A stretch of DNA of 22,250 nt from a virus: the IMG/VR virus record IMGVR_UViG_3300043466_000830, positions 1 to 22,250 of that record. One strand, given 5' to 3'. The position numbers were made by a program, and so were the translations under genes. The notes under the pieces were generated by a model, which was not told the DNA's origin, did no database searches, and saw only the letters and a program-made list of their open reading frames with translations. Positions 12,892-18,324 of the stretch are shown here, piece after piece. How positions within the stretch are numbered: the stretch's first letter is position 1; each line of letters opens with the position of its first letter.

Positions 12892-13439
12892 AGAAAGAAC
12901 TTGACGAAGAACTGTGTCGCAAATATCCGAAACTGTTTCGTGATCGTCATGCGCCTATGACTGTCACCTGCATGTGTTGGGGATTTAGTTGCGGTGATGG
13001 TTGGTATAATATTATTGATGCATTGTGTGGAAACATTCAAAGCCACATTGACAATCAAAGAAAGAATCGCATATATGCATTGAAATTCAATCGTGCTTTG
13101 CAGAAAGCAATTGATGGCGATCATGATGCACTATGCCATTACTTTCGGACTGAAAAACTAAACGATTGGCTGATTAAATCAATCGAAGAGAAAAAATTTC
13201 GTGATGTGCCAAACAAGACTCGCCAAGTCGTTGTCTCTCAAGTGAAAGAAAAGTTTGGTGGTCTTAGATTCTATATTGATGGTGGAGATGATGTGATTCA
13301 TGGTATGATTAGCATGGCTGAATCTATGTCATATCGTACTTGTGAAGTTTGCGGCAATCCAGGCAAAGCAAACAGTGAAGGTTGGATTACTACTTTGTGT
13401 GAAACGCACCGTAATGAAAAGGAGGCTCGCTATGCCTAA
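12888..13439 (+). CDS. Conserved phage protein with C-terminal zinc-finger-like motif
   Basis: 183 residues. A helical first part includes CWGFSCGDGWYNIIDALC. The middle carries VVVSQVKEKFGGLRFYIDGG and a helix MISMAESMS. The end has a likely zinc site C152-X2-C155 ... C171-X2-H174 (CEVCGNPG, LCETH). This arrangement recurs in many phages and some prophages without known function. The zinc motif suggests nucleic-acid or protein binding. Start overlaps the previous stop. Confidence 0.82.
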   Translation: MKKELDEELCRKYPKLFRDRHAPMTVTCMCWGFSCGDGWYNIIDALCGNIQSHIDNQRKNRIYALKFNRALQKAIDGDHDALCHYFRTEKLNDWLIKSIEEKKFRDVPNKTRQVVVSQVKEKFGGLRFYIDGGDDVIHGMISMAESMSYRTCEVCGNPGKANSEGWITTLCETHRNEKEARYA

Positions 13440-13914
13440 TTGGTGTATGAATTCGTTCAATGTCGAAGGCGACAAAGAAACGATTGATAAATTTGAAGCA
13501 TTTTTGAATGAGAAAGACGGAAAAGACTGGTTCGATTTCTTTGCACCAAAGCCTGCCGATCTTCCTGAGAGTGAGCATTATGGATGGAATCTAGAAAACT
13601 TTGGGTGCAAGTGGAACTGTGATGCACAGGACTGGACCCGTGAAGGCGACAAGATTTCGTTCTGGTTCGATTCGCCGTGGGGTCCTCCAACCAATCTTTA
13701 CTACAAGATAGAAGAAGAATTTGATGTAGTGGTCAAAGCAGAGTTTTGCGAAGAAGGTATCGGCTTCGTTGGTGAATTTGTCGATGGTAGCGAAGAAACT
13801 TATGAGTACTCTGATCTAGATGATTTGGATGACATTCCAGAACACTTGATAGAGAACTGGAACATTCGTGAGAACATGGAGGATCGCCTAGCTGAGGAAG
13901 AAGACGATGAATGA
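13432..13914 (+). CDS. Api92-like (DUF1281-type) ferredoxin-like fold protein
   Basis: 160 residues from ATG 13432, which has a perfect AAAAGGAGGC site; the frame opens 30 codons earlier, inside the previous gene. The opening MPNWCMNSFNVEGDKETIDK and the WGPPTNLYYKIEEEFDV segment match the ferredoxin-like family found in phages and plasmids (Api92/YubB type). Its function is unknown. The C-terminal 35 residues are very acidic. Start and end both overlap neighbouring genes. Confidence 0.8.
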   Translation: MPNWCMNSFNVEGDKETIDKFEAFLNEKDGKDWFDFFAPKPADLPESEHYGWNLENFGCKWNCDAQDWTREGDKISFWFDSPWGPPTNLYYKIEEEFDVVVKAEFCEEGIGFVGEFVDGSEETYEYSDLDDLDDIPEHLIENWNIRENMEDRLAEEEDDE

Positions 13915-14128
13915 TCATGATCGAAAGAATTTAGAATTTTTGCTCACCGCATCGCCTGAGGTCATCAAAGACTGGTATCGTAGTGTAGATAAGGATGATC
14001 ATCAATACGCAATTGAACTTCTAGAATCCGCTTGCTTAGAACTTTTAGAACGACCTGTTAATCTTTCGATGGATTGCTCTCAAGCGAAAGAACTGTTATC
14101 AAAATATACACTAAAAACTAAAACATAA
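13907..14128 (+). CDS. Small helical protein of 73 residues
   Basis: 73 residues, MNDHDRKNLEFLLTASPEVI, then DWYRSVDKDDHQYAIELLES and a basic end. All-helical by composition. The start overlaps the previous gene by 8 nt. Last gene before promoter P5. Function unknown. Confidence 0.7.
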   Translation: MNDHDRKNLEFLLTASPEVIKDWYRSVDKDDHQYAIELLESACLELLERPVNLSMDCSQAKELLSKYTLKTKT

Positions 14129-14130
14129 CT

Positions 14131-14188
14131 GTTGTTGTTTTACAACACTCAAAAAAGCCCTTGACATTTGCCAAAATCTCCGTATAAT
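14131..14188 (+). promoter_or_regulatory. Promoter P5 with dyad at 14 bp
   Basis: The dyad GTTGTTGTTTTACAAC (14131-14146) lies 14 bp before TTGACA (14161-14166). A 16-bp spacer leads to TATAAT (14183-14188). The 5' leader carries TCTGTAGTGATTGA (14193-14206), repeated exactly in the P6 leader. Confidence 0.82.
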
Positions 14189-14224
14189 TGACTCTGTAGT
14201 GATTGAGAACATTTGGAGAAAGTA

Positions 14225-14497
14225 ATGCGTACAAAGCAACTAATTTCTGGCTTGAACAACAACCAAAAAATCCGTGTGATTTGTGAAGGTGTGATGTTTA
14301 ACACCACTGTCAAGGATGCCATTGAAGGTATGGGAATCTATCACCAACGGGTTGCGGTGTTTTCGGCTCTAAATTCGATAGGTTGCGACCAGCGCCTGCC
14401 TTTGGGCCAGCGGCCGACTGGTTTTGCTAGCCGTATTCGGTCGTACAAGGCTGACGGTACAATGGCTGAGGTTGATGTTCAAGTTGATTTGTTGTAA
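14225..14497 (+). CDS. Small protein of 90 residues, unknown function
   Basis: 90 residues from ATG 14225, with TGGAGAAAGTA upstream. Contains KIRVICEGVMFNTTVKDAIE, a strand-rich region and a final VDVQVDLL. No known motif. Driven by P5. The stop TAA is embedded in the dyad at 14491-14506. Confidence 0.72.
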   Translation: MRTKQLISGLNNNQKIRVICEGVMFNTTVKDAIEGMGIYHQRVAVFSALNSIGCDQRLPLGQRPTGFASRIRSYKADGTMAEVDVQVDLL

Positions 14498-14506
14498 AAA
14501 AACAAC
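14491..14506. promoter_or_regulatory. Isolated GTTG-N8-CAAC dyad
   Basis: GTTGTAAAAAAACAAC overlaps the stop codon of the preceding gene. No TTGACA or -10 box follows before the next gene at 14526, so it may be an orphan operator or a weak hairpin between two co-transcribed genes. Confidence 0.6.
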
Positions 14507-14525
14507 ATCAGTAAAGGAGTTTAGT

Positions 14526-14732
14526 ATGGACTATAGTATGTTTTCTGACGTAGGTAATGCAATGATTCATGGCATTGTCACAGGTGCTAGGCATAAGAAC
14601 CTGACATGGCCTGAAGTGTATACCATGCTTGAAACTGTATCAAAAATCGATGGTTTCGGTGAAGCCACGGACACTGAGGTCCGTGAATGTGTTTATGCTG
14701 CATGTGGTTTTAAAACCGGTTTCTACTGCTAA
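14526..14732 (+). CDS. Small protein of 68 residues
   Basis: 68 residues from ATG 14526 with AAAGGAGTTTAGT upstream. MDYSMFSDVGNAMIHGIVTG then KNLTWPEVYTMLETVSKIDG, mostly helical, with cysteines near the end. The frame is open upstream, but the strong ribosome site fixes the start. Function unknown. Confidence 0.72.
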   Translation: MDYSMFSDVGNAMIHGIVTGARHKNLTWPEVYTMLETVSKIDGFGEATDTEVRECVYAACGFKTGFYC

Positions 14733-14753
14733 GTTAGTACTTACTTACTAACT
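14732..14753. repeat. Perfect 8-bp inverted repeat
   Basis: AGTTAGTA (14732-14739), 6-nt spacer, TACTAACT (14746-14753). It begins in the stop codon of the preceding gene and ends where the P6 dyad starts. There is no T-run, so it is not a clear terminator; a protein-binding site or an RNA-processing hairpin are options. Confidence 0.6.
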
Positions 14754-14811
14754 GTTGTATTTGCGCAACATTCAAAAAAACCCTTGACATTTCCTCCAAT
14801 TGGTGTAGAAT
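14754..14811 (+). promoter_or_regulatory. Promoter P6 with dyad at 14 bp
   Basis: The dyad GTTGTATTTGCGCAAC (14754-14769) lies 14 bp before TTGACA (14784-14789). A 16-bp spacer leads to TAGAAT (14806-14811). The leader repeats TCTGTAGTGATTGA (14816-14829). The linker (CAAAAAAACCC) nearly matches that of P5. Confidence 0.82.
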
Positions 14812-14841
14812 AGATTCTGTAGTGATTGAAGAGGACTTGAT

Positions 14842-15579
14842 ATGAAACTGCTTTCGACTGGAAACCCCAAAATTCTCAAGGGCACCGCCCAAGGTTACAA
14901 TACTTATATTCTGCACCTTGCACCGGCTGACGTTAGCGGTTATGAAACCTGTCCCAAGCGGACGGCTGGTTGCACTGCGGCTTGCCTGAACACCGCTGGT
15001 CGTGGCGGTATGTTCAAACGTGGCGAAACCACTAACGTGATTCAAGAGGCACGGAAGCGTAAGACCCGTTTGTTTTTTGAGAACCGTGGCGCATTTATGC
15101 TCCAACTTTACCTTGATATCAAAAAGGCAATCAAGCAATCCGAAAAACTTGGCTTGATTCCTGTGTTCCGTTTGAACGGCACTTCGGACCTTGCGTGGGA
15201 AAAGTATGAGGTTCAGGACGGCAAAAACATTTTTCAAATGTTTCCCAATGTCCAGTTTTATGACTACACCAAGATTCTTGGCCGCAAAGTAAAAGCGATT
15301 CCCAATTATCACCTGACATTCTCTGCCGCTGATGGTAATGATGCCGATGTTGCAAAAGCTATCGTACAAGGGTATAATGTTGCTACTGTGTTCGGTATCA
15401 AGAAAACCCTGCCGATGCCTGAGACTTACATGGGCTTGCCTGTGTTCAATGGTGACGATTCCGACCTGCGATTCCTTGATCCGAACGGTGTTGTGGTTGG
15501 CTTGTACGCAAAAGGCAAGGCTAAGAAAGACACCAGCGGCTTTGTGAAGTTTCCCACTATCATGTTGAAGGCGGCTTAA
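14842..15579 (+). CDS. GP88-like phage protein with Cys motif
   Basis: 245 residues. Shows the pattern of the phage GP88 family: GYNTYILHLAPADVSGYETC, the cysteine cluster C37-X6-C44-X3-C48, NTAGRGG, KRGETTNVIQEARKRKTRLF, then FRLNGTSDLAWEK and VQFYDYTKI. Such proteins are widespread in mycobacteriophages and proteobacterial phages, and their reaction is unknown. The three close cysteines could hold an iron-sulphur cluster or zinc, and the alternating strand-helix pattern after them fits a TIM-barrel-like fold; both are inference. It is expressed from its own promoter P6, with AGAGGACTTGAT as ribosome site, so it may be needed in large amount or early. Confidence 0.82.
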   Translation: MKLLSTGNPKILKGTAQGYNTYILHLAPADVSGYETCPKRTAGCTAACLNTAGRGGMFKRGETTNVIQEARKRKTRLFFENRGAFMLQLYLDIKKAIKQSEKLGLIPVFRLNGTSDLAWEKYEVQDGKNIFQMFPNVQFYDYTKILGRKVKAIPNYHLTFSAADGNDADVAKAIVQGYNVATVFGIKKTLPMPETYMGLPVFNGDDSDLRFLDPNGVVVGLYAKGKAKKDTSGFVKFPTIMLKAA

Positions 15580-15580
15580 T

Positions 15581-15835
15581 ATGACTAAATCCCGTAAAAT
15601 GTGGACACCCACTGACCCTAATAAAATGAACAAACGAATTAAAGAACTCTTGAAGCAGGCAACCAAAGAAGTCGATCCCTACGACCGAGTGTGGGTATTC
15701 TCCAAAGTCGATCAGGCAAGGTTCGCCGAGTTGATTGTAAAAGAAACCATGCAGGTTGTGGCCAATCAATTACCCAGCAATCAATATCTTAATGTAGCAG
15801 AAGCCGTTATTACACATTTCGGAGTTGAAGAATGA
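15581..15835 (+). CDS. Small protein of 84 residues (KRIKELLKQA)
   Basis: 84 residues: basic N-terminus, helix NKRIKELLKQATKEVD, then VDQARFAELIVKETMQVVAN and a C-terminal helix. The pattern RIKEL...FAELIV.E is very common in small phage proteins of unknown function. It starts 1 nt after the GP88-like gene and its stop overlaps the next start as ATGA. Confidence 0.75.
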   Translation: MTKSRKMWTPTDPNKMNKRIKELLKQATKEVDPYDRVWVFSKVDQARFAELIVKETMQVVANQLPSNQYLNVAEAVITHFGVEE

Positions 15836-16143
15836 AAATTGTAATCAATGAGTGTCATGGCGGCTTTGGTCTGTCTAAAGAGGCGCAGGATATGTACTGC
15901 GCCAGCAAAGGCATTGAGCCAGGCGAATGGAATCCAACATGGGGGTTCTATGATAACTTTTCGGATGATGGCATTCCTCGGAATGATGCTGAACTGATCC
16001 GCATTGTTGAAACCCTCGGTGAAAACTCTTGGGGCAAACACTCGGAACTGAAGATTGTAGAAATTCCCGAAGATGTAAACTGGTACATTGAAGAATATGA
16101 TGGTGCAGAATGGGTGGCCGAACGTCACCGCACTTGGAGGTAA
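15832..16143 (+). CDS. Conserved phage protein beginning MKIVINECHGGFGLS
   Basis: 103 residues. The start MKIVINECHGGFGLSKEAQD, the middle NDAELIRIVETLGENSWGKH and the end ELKIVEIPEDVNWYIEEYDG followed by EWVAERHRTW form a very characteristic pattern found in many phages. No function is known. Strand-helix-strand alternation suggests a small alpha/beta domain. ATGA overlap with the previous gene. Confidence 0.82.
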   Translation: MKIVINECHGGFGLSKEAQDMYCASKGIEPGEWNPTWGFYDNFSDDGIPRNDAELIRIVETLGENSWGKHSELKIVEIPEDVNWYIEEYDGAEWVAERHRTWR

Positions 16144-16145
16144 AC

Positions 16146-16526
16146 ATGGGTACTAATTATTACGTTGCTAAAGGTCTTTGTGAATGTTGCAACCGGTATG
16201 ATAAAGAATACCATATTGGTAAATCTTCATACGGTTGGGCATTCTCATTTCAGGGCTATCCTGCTGAACGGCTCACTTCATGGAAGGCATGGAAAGAGTT
16301 TCTGAAAAATCAAATCATCATGGATGAATATGGTGATCGTGTTGACTATGAATGGTTTGTTCAATTCATAGAGAATGAAAAGTCTCCCGGCTATGTTCGT
16401 AATGATGGACGCAAAAATCTTCAACATAATGAGGCTGGTAAAAAAGATAAGTATCCATGGTTCAATCCCGAATACGATTGGGATGATGAAGACGGGTATG
16501 CTTTTTGTTCTAGAGAATTTTCGTGA
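16146..16526 (+). CDS. Conserved phage protein beginning MGTNYY
   Basis: 126 residues from ATG 16146, preceded by TTGGAGGTAAAC. The opening MGTNYYVAKGLCECCNRYDK contains a Cys cluster (CECC), and HIGKSSYGWAFSFQGY follows; His plus cysteines may form a metal site. The rest is aromatic and acidic (PWFNPEYDWDDEDG). The pattern recurs in phage genomes without a known role. The last 4 nt overlap the next GTG start. Confidence 0.8.
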   Translation: MGTNYYVAKGLCECCNRYDKEYHIGKSSYGWAFSFQGYPAERLTSWKAWKEFLKNQIIMDEYGDRVDYEWFVQFIENEKSPGYVRNDGRKNLQHNEAGKKDKYPWFNPEYDWDDEDGYAFCSREFS

Positions 16527-16783
16527 ATAGTAAAGAAATTCAAACCGCTATCTATGAATGGGCTTGCAGTAAAAACTTTACTGCACCCTATGGCGTCCTG
16601 ACGGGTGAGTACGCCAACAAAAAAGGCAATAAGTATCTTGCCGTGACTTTTGGTCGTGCGAGAACTCTGGACGCAACTGTTGAAATCTACAATCGAAAAT
16701 TTATGATTCTTCGAACAAGCAACTATGGTATCGAAGTGTTCAATGATTTTGCAACCCTAATGGCTAAACTGGAGGCTGTATGA
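16523..16783 (+). CDS. Small protein of 86 residues, GTG start
   Basis: 86 residues starting with GTG 16523 overlapping the prior stop (GTGA). An N-terminal helix (SKEIQTAIYEWACSKN) is followed by strands (YLAVTFGRARTLDATVEIYN, KFMILRTSNYGIEVF) and a final helix. A beta-rich small domain; no motif recognised. Confidence 0.72.
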   Translation: MNSKEIQTAIYEWACSKNFTAPYGVLTGEYANKKGNKYLAVTFGRARTLDATVEIYNRKFMILRTSNYGIEVFNDFATLMAKLEAV

Positions 16784-16923
16784 TTCGTGAATTTAATTTC
16801 TTTCTAGACGCATGGCTTTTTTGCTATGGACAAAAAGTTGATTGGAAAAAAGCCATTCAACGAAGAGACTGGGACACCTGGACAGTCTCTTTTGAAAAAA
16901 ACGAAGATCACTTGAAGATGTGA
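16780..16923 (+). CDS. Small aromatic-rich protein of 47 residues
   Basis: 47 residues, MIREFNFFLDAWLFCYGQKV then DWKKAIQRRDWDTWTVSF, with four tryptophans. ATGA overlap with the previous gene, and GGAGGCTGT as ribosome site lies within it. Its last codons overlap the -35 region of the next promoter. Function unknown. Confidence 0.65.
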   Translation: MIREFNFFLDAWLFCYGQKVDWKKAIQRRDWDTWTVSFEKNEDHLKM

Positions 16924-16940
16924 CTCGGATATGCTATAAT
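16912..16940 (+). promoter_or_regulatory. Possible extended -10 promoter
   Basis: TTGAAG (16912-16917), 17-bp spacer, TGC-TATAAT (16935-16940). The -10 is perfect and extended, while the -35 is imperfect. No dyad is present. ATG 16941 immediately follows the -10 box. Confidence 0.5.
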
Positions 16941-17045
16941 ATGCAAGCCCAAGCCATGCTGAATATCTCAGAAGGTATTAAAAACGGTAAGGTTCAAACA
17001 ATTGTAGTGCCATCCAACTTTAACGCACTAATGATGCCCAAGTAA
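16941..17045 (+). CDS. Possible 34-residue peptide
   Basis: 34 residues ending VQTIVVPSNFNALMMPK. ATG 16941 abuts a TATAAT box, so a transcript from that promoter could only use the second ATG at 16956 (29 residues, MLNISEGIKNG). There is no clear ribosome site for either. It is kept because it fills the gap before a terminator; low support. Confidence 0.4.
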   Translation: MQAQAMLNISEGIKNGKVQTIVVPSNFNALMMPK

Positions 17046-17065
17046 CCGGTTTTGACCGCCATCAA

Positions 17066-17107
17066 GCCGCCCACAGACCCTTTAAACCAGGTTTTGGGCG
17101 GCTTTTT
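17066..17107 (+). terminator. Rho-independent terminator
   Basis: GCCGCCC (17066-17072) pairs with GGGCGGC (17096-17102) across a 23-nt loop, followed by a run of five T. It ends the operon that runs from P6. The 3' arm can instead pair with 17144-17159, so the two hairpins are alternatives. Confidence 0.6.
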
Positions 17108-17159
17108 GACATAGGAAGCACCCCTAGCATCACCCACAAGCGGAAAGCCGCCCAAAACC
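17090..17159. repeat. Long inverted repeat, copy of 8513-8583
   Basis: GGTTTTGGGCGGCTTT (17090-17105) is the exact reverse complement of 17144-17159, with 38 nt between. Core arms TTTTGGGCGG and CCGCCCAAAA are shared with the repeat at 8517-8580. It competes with the terminator for the same GGGCGGC arm. Confidence 0.75.
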
Positions 17160-17170
17160 GCCCTAATTTC

Positions 17171-17186
17171 GTTGTTTTTTTGCAAC
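17171..17186. promoter_or_regulatory. Upstream GTTG-N8-CAAC dyad of promoter P7
   Basis: GTTGTTTTTTTGCAAC, 24 bp upstream of the P7 dyad. It is the counterpart of the dyad at 8604. Confidence 0.65.
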
Positions 17187-17194
17187 AAAAGATT

Positions 17195-17242
17195 GTTGTT
17201 TTTGTACAACACGCTTGACAATCATTCCCATTGTGCTATACT
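17195..17242 (+). promoter_or_regulatory. Promoter P7 with dyad; predicted leaderless transcript
   Basis: The dyad GTTGTTTTTGTACAAC (17195-17210) lies 4 bp before TTGACA (17215-17220). A 16-bp spacer leads to extended -10 TGC-TATACT (17237-17242). Six nt later is ATG 17249. The spacer and -10 (CCCATTGTGCTATACT) are identical to those of P3. Confidence 0.83.
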
Positions 17243-17248
17243 ACAAGT

Positions 17249-17473
17249 ATGGTAACGAAATTAATTGAATTTGTAGGTGTTTTCTCTGGCATACTTGGCT
17301 CGTTCCTTGTTGCCCGCGGTTTTCTTGCTGTTGGGTTCTGCCTGTTCCTCGTGTCTTCGATTTGTCTGATGTATTCGGCAATCAAGCAAAAGAACTGGAA
17401 CCTAACTTTGTTGCAGAGTGCATTCTTGTTTTCGAATGTGCTTGGCGTTTCCAACTATGTCTTTGGAGTTTGA
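17249..17473 (+). CDS. Small polytopic membrane protein, leaderless
   Basis: 74 residues from ATG 17249; upstream codons lie in the promoter. Hydrophobic segments: EFVGVFSGILGSFLVARGFL, AVGFCLFLVSSICLMYSAI and LLQSAFLFSNVLGVSNYVF, so two or three membrane helices. The G-I-L-G-S...S-x-x-W-like layout with KQKNWNLTLLQ resembles short PnuC/YgjV-type membrane proteins seen in phages; that is a weak resemblance. Expressed from P7 with almost no leader. May alter host membrane or small-molecule uptake; unknown. Confidence 0.72.
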   Translation: MVTKLIEFVGVFSGILGSFLVARGFLAVGFCLFLVSSICLMYSAIKQKNWNLTLLQSAFLFSNVLGVSNYVFGV

Positions 17474-17474
17474 T

Positions 17475-17759
17475 ATGTCTCTTTCTGGTCTTGACCTTTT
17501 TTCCGAAATGTCTGAAACTGAAAAACGTGAAGTCCGTATGTACGGATGCACGGTTGCTCAAATGAAAGAGGCGGTCGAAGAATCGCTAACTTTCCGATTT
17601 TCTGGTCCTGCCATGTATGCGGCTAGTCTTATGTCTGATTGTCAGGAAATGCTTGGCTCCGATAACGGCGGCTCTTACGATTTTATGATTGTTGAGGATG
17701 TTCGTCAAATGTTGAATCGTGCTAAGTGGATTCTGTTTACCTATGTGATGGAGAAATAA
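17475..17759 (+). CDS. Small protein of 94 residues, unknown function
   Basis: 94 residues from ATG 17475, 1 nt after the previous stop, with TTTGGAGTTTGAT upstream. Acidic helix DLFSEMSETEKREVRMYG, then TVAQMKEAVEESLTFRFSGP, and a helix containing MYAASLMSDCQEML. The frame is open upstream inside the membrane-protein gene and is not used there. Confidence 0.75.
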   Translation: MSLSGLDLFSEMSETEKREVRMYGCTVAQMKEAVEESLTFRFSGPAMYAASLMSDCQEMLGSDNGGSYDFMIVEDVRQMLNRAKWILFTYVMEK

Positions 17760-17761
17760 TA

Positions 17762-17842
17762 ATGTTGATTGTTATCTCGGTTCTTCTGATTCTTGTTCTG
17801 GCCGGTTCTGTTGTTGGTTCTTCTGTCAAAACTTTGGGATAA
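17762..17842 (+). CDS. 26-residue single-helix membrane peptide
   Basis: 26 residues, MLIVISVLLILVLAGSVVGS plus SVKTLG: one hydrophobic helix and a short basic tail. Starts 2 nt after the previous stop with ATGGAGAAATA upstream. Very small, but composition and spacing support translation. Confidence 0.55.
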   Translation: MLIVISVLLILVLAGSVVGSSVKTLG

Positions 17843-17845
17843 TTA

Positions 17846-18001
17846 ATGCGGTATACCCTCATTACTGGTAAAGGTTCTGTAATGCGGTTCTACATACTAG
17901 CGATGGCGGAACTGTATCAAAAATTATACGGCGGGGTCGTTCTCTCTGCCGATGTTCTAAGTGAGGTTGAATGTGTCGAATATCAAAAATGTTATGTTTG
18001 A
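17846..18001 (+). CDS. Small protein of 51 residues (MRYTLITGKG)
   Basis: 51 residues: MRYTLITGKGSVMRFYILAM, then AELYQKLYGGVVLSADVL. The strand-helix-strand pattern with YQ..YGGV recurs in phage genomes; function unknown. It overlaps the next gene by 29 nt. Confidence 0.7.
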   Translation: MRYTLITGKGSVMRFYILAMAELYQKLYGGVVLSADVLSEVECVEYQKCYV

Positions 18002-18125
18002 TATTTGGGAAATGTATCGTGATGGATACTCTCCCGCAGAAATTGCTCATAGACTCAAAGTGCCGATGAATTGGGTTATTGAAACCATTGATATGATGGA
18101 GGAAATGGAATATGATTCGGAATAG
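17973..18125 (+). CDS. Small helix-turn-helix-like protein, GTG start
   Basis: 50 residues from GTG 17973, preceded by GAGG at a 6-nt distance; ATG 17994 is an alternative. The segment MYRDGYSPAEIAHRLKVPMN followed by WVIETIDMMEE is a convincing helix-turn-helix: SPAEIAHRL as first helix and PMNWVIETI as recognition helix. Such small proteins may bind DNA alone or as dimers. It is a second candidate regulator of the dyads in this window (inference). It overlaps both neighbours. Confidence 0.7.
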   Translation: MSNIKNVMFDIWEMYRDGYSPAEIAHRLKVPMNWVIETIDMMEEMEYDSE

Positions 18126-18324
18126 AACTAACGGTCCTGTCGTTATTGACTTGACTGGTCCAGAAGGCAATGCATTTTGTTTGCTTGGATATGCAAGGCG
18201 ATTTGCACGACAACTCGGCCTCGATTTTACCGAAATTGAAACTGCAATGACAAGCGGCGACTATGAAAATTTAGTCGAAACCTTTGACCAATACTTCGGT
18301 GATTATGTTATTCTAGAGCGATGA
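18112..18324 (+). CDS. Conserved small phage protein (GPVVIDLTGPEGNAF)
   Basis: 70 residues: GPVVIDLTGPEGNAFCLLGY, helix ARRFARQLGLDFTEIETAM, then SGDYENLVETFDQYFGDYVI. This pattern is common in phages and some bacteria, function unknown. ATGGAGGAAATGGAAT upstream holds the ribosome site. The stop overlaps the next start (ATGA). Confidence 0.78.
   Translation: MIRNRTNGPVVIDLTGPEGNAFCLLGYARRFARQLGLDFTEIETAMTSGDYENLVETFDQYFGDYVILER

Noticed and set aside
14734-15666. Minus-strand open frame of 310 codons
   Set aside because: Antisense to the GP88-like gene, whose family match and promoter are clear; no ribosome site or family pattern on the minus strand.
6465-17210. LexA (SOS) boxes
   Set aside because: The repeated dyad has GTTG/CAAC arms; the CTGT-N8-ACAG spacing and bases are not met in the copies.
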